From: Agelaius tricolor
Taxonomy: Eukaryota; Chordata; Aves; Passeriformes; Icteridae
Assembly: GCA_023055355.1 (NCBI GenBank)
Contig: JALJCS010000004.1
Coordinates: 32,115,744 to 32,179,743 of the forward strand
Direction of reading: 5' to 3'
Length of the DNA: 64,000 bases
Shown: positions 62,313 to 64,000 of the stretch, in pieces
How the letters are laid out: the number at the start of each line of letters is the position of its first letter
Position numbering within the stretch: the first letter of the stretch is position 1
Translations under genes and position numbers: made by a program
The notes under the pieces: generated by a model
Told to the model about the DNA's origin: nothing
The model's database searches: none
Seen by the model: the letters and a program-made list of their open reading frames with translations, nothing else

Positions 62313-62706
62313 TGTGACAGTGGTCACACGGGTTCTTGGATGAGGGAGGGGACGAAAATGTTGACTCTATGTTCAGAAGGCTTGATTTATTATTTTATTA
62401 TATATATATATATATTTTACATTATAACTATACTGAAAAGAAATAGAAGGAAAAGGTTCCTCTCAGAAGGCTAGCTAAGAATAGAAAAGAATGATAACAA
62501 AAGGTAGCTCTCGCAGACTCTGTCCGAGATAGCTCGGCCTTGATTGGCCATTAATTATAAACATCTAAGATGGGCCAATCAAAAATCTACCTGTTGCATT
62601 CCACAGCAGCAGATAACTATTGTTTACATTTTGTTTCTGAGGCCTCAGCTTCTCAGAAGGGAAAAAAATCCCAAGAAAGGATTTTCACAAAAAGATGTTT
62701 ATGACA
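62313..62706 (-). mobile_element. Solo LTR of an avian endogenous retrovirus
   Basis: The 394-bp element begins TG and ends CA and is flanked by perfect 6-bp direct repeats (GATGGT). Read on the minus strand it has an LTR-like order: two CCAAT-type boxes (at 62575-62579 and 62543-62547), a GGACAGAGTC segment, an AT-rich (TA)n stretch at 62399-62415, AATAAA polyadenylation signals at 62386-62399, and a short 3' part ending in ACTGTCACA. No gag, pol or env sequence adjoins it, so it is a solo LTR left by recombination between two LTRs. From memory, closely similar LTRs are dispersed in songbird genomes. It lies about 6.3 kb upstream of the DMRT1 start codon, in the same transcriptional orientation as DMRT1. 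Confidence 0.85.
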
Positions 62707-62712
62707 GATGGT
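62707..62712. repeat. Right target-site duplication of the LTR (GATGGT)
   Basis: GATGGT directly follows the terminal CA of the LTR and is identical to 62307-62312. Confidence 0.8.
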
Positions 62713-64000
62713 TACAGCTGAGGTAAAGGAAGGGCTAGGTTTTTGCTATGTCAATTTACTATCCATCCGGTTTTTTATTTGTTACTATTATTTGTTGCTC
62801 CTAATTCTGATGCTCAGTAGAAGCAAAGTTATTGTTACAATATCTCTGTCTGATTTACTTTCATCTTTTTTCTTTAAGCTTAAACAAATATATTTTTTAC
62901 ATGATATACTGCTCTCAGGGGAGCATTCTATAAGACTTCCCATTAAAATCAGTCTGTGTAGCACACATGCATGAGAGCAAAATATTGTGCTGCTCTTCCC
63001 CCATTTCTTGCTGTTTCCTGTAGGAAGCCTTTCAGATCCACTGAGTGGGGTAGGGGTGTCAGAATTGCCTTCAGAAACAGCTGAGCTCTTCCAAATATTT
63101 TAATCAAAGTCAAATGACTGTTACTTAATCAGCCATGCTGTGAAATGATTTGATGTGAGCTGCTGACCTTTTGTGTCTCCTAGCATGAGAAAGAGGCTTT
63201 CTTCTTTGCTGTCAGCCAGCCTCTCTTCCCCTAGAGCCTCTCCCATTCCAGCCTCCATGCCCAGAGCCCCCAGAGCAATTGGGCAGTTCAGAGGTGGTGC
63301 CCAAATGCTAATGCAGTGCATTGGGTCTTTCCTCCTTCAGAGGTTTGTGTGTCCATTCCACCTCCATGCTAGGAATCAGTTCAGAGAAAGGACCTGGGAG
63401 ATCTGGGTCTCAGGAAACATATGCCCATCAAGTAAAGCTTTCCTTAGTGCTATCAAGGTACAGATAATCAGAGCACTTAGTTGGCTTCCTTAGGCAACAG
63501 TTTTCTTCTACCACTTGTGTGTCAGTCAGCAGTGCACATTATATATGCACATTTGGTAATTAAGAGTAATTGAGTTCCTCTTATACTGTAGGTGAGAAGC
63601 TGGTAAAGATGACACATTTATCAAATTATTAAAACTGTCATAATAATTACAATAATAAAATAATTATTACAAATTATTTCAACTGTCCAGCTATCAATTT
63701 TAATTAGGCTGGCTTTGTATTGACACTGAGATACCTTGAAAAGTGAAGGAAATATTGCCTAAAAACTAATGAGAGGCCTTAATTTTCTGTCATTCATATG
63801 CAAACAGGGCCATTTGGAGATACCAGAATAAAGGTATTCTGAGCCCAGCTCAGTCATCCAGCCAATTGCATGAAAATATTCACATTGTCTGAGTAAAATA
63901 TTGTTAAATATCCTCAGAGTTTGAAATTGTAACATATAGCATGTGATGAGGCTGAGAACAAAGAGTATCTTCTCTGCATGGTTGTTTAACTCATTATTTT
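62713..64000. other. Distal upstream flank, no gene seen
   Basis: This is unique AT-rich sequence with no coding exon recognised. The last 480 bases contain several TAATTA-type and octamer-like (ATGCAAA) motifs and look like candidate conserved non-coding DNA, including a 9-bp inverted repeat TAATAATTA/TAATTATTA at 63641-63669. Confidence 0.6.
63641..63669. repeat. 9-bp AT-rich inverted repeat
   Basis: TAATAATTA (63641-63649) and TAATTATTA (63661-63669) are perfect inverted arms separated by 11 bases. Confidence 0.6.

Noticed and set aside
56546..64000. KANK1 exon in the upstream flank
   Set aside because: Expected neighbour by synteny, but no open segment with splice sites and recognisable ankyrin-repeat or coiled-coil coding was seen.
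1..64000. CRISPR array, operon, prophage, tRNA or rRNA genes
   Set aside because: The sequence is vertebrate intronic and flanking DNA; no regularly spaced repeats, cloverleaf-type genes or ribosomal sequence were recognised.

Overview
This is vertebrate nuclear DNA, almost certainly from a bird and probably from a songbird. The window lies inside and just upstream of DMRT1, the DM-domain transcription factor of the testis-determination pathway, which is Z-linked in birds. DMRT1 is read on the minus strand. Four coding exons are recognisable by protein sequence, and every junction has a GT/AG splice site with matching codon phase: exon 1 at 56057-55773, exon 2 at 52749-52566, exon 3 at 32535-32252 and exon 4 at 22902-22740. 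Together they encode 305 complete residues plus the first base of codon 306. The last coding exon was not found and is presumed to lie beyond the left edge. No other protein-coding gene is supported.

Layout, left to right. Positions 1-22739 are the visible part of intron 4. It is largely unique AT-rich sequence with an old CR1 fragment, some candidate regulatory islands and one exon-like open segment near 3 kb. Intron 3 (22903-32251) holds two MIR-like SINE remnants. Intron 2 (32536-52565) is about 20 kb and contains most of the CR1 material, including a copy of roughly 0.9 kb at 34.6-35.5 kb. Intron 1 (52750-55772) carries another CR1 copy close to exon 2 and a CpG-bearing unique block near exon 1. 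A strong CpG island (about 55.4-56.55 kb) covers exon 1, the presumed 5' UTR and the promoter. The remaining 7.4 kb is upstream flank. By vertebrate synteny it leads towards KANK1, but no KANK1 exon is visible. It contains a 394-bp solo retroviral LTR with a 6-bp target-site duplication.

The bird assignment rests on the DMRT1 protein sequence, on CR1 LINEs with their typical 3' ends, and on low repeat density. The songbird refinement rests on my recollection that similar LTRs occur in passerine genomes and is less certain. I found no bacterial genes, CRISPR array, rRNA or tRNA. The items most worth a second look are an Asn in the DM domain where the chicken and human proteins have Lys, the exon-like segment at 2948-3088, a DMRT1-type pseudo-palindrome just inside intron 2, and several candidate conserved non-coding blocks.
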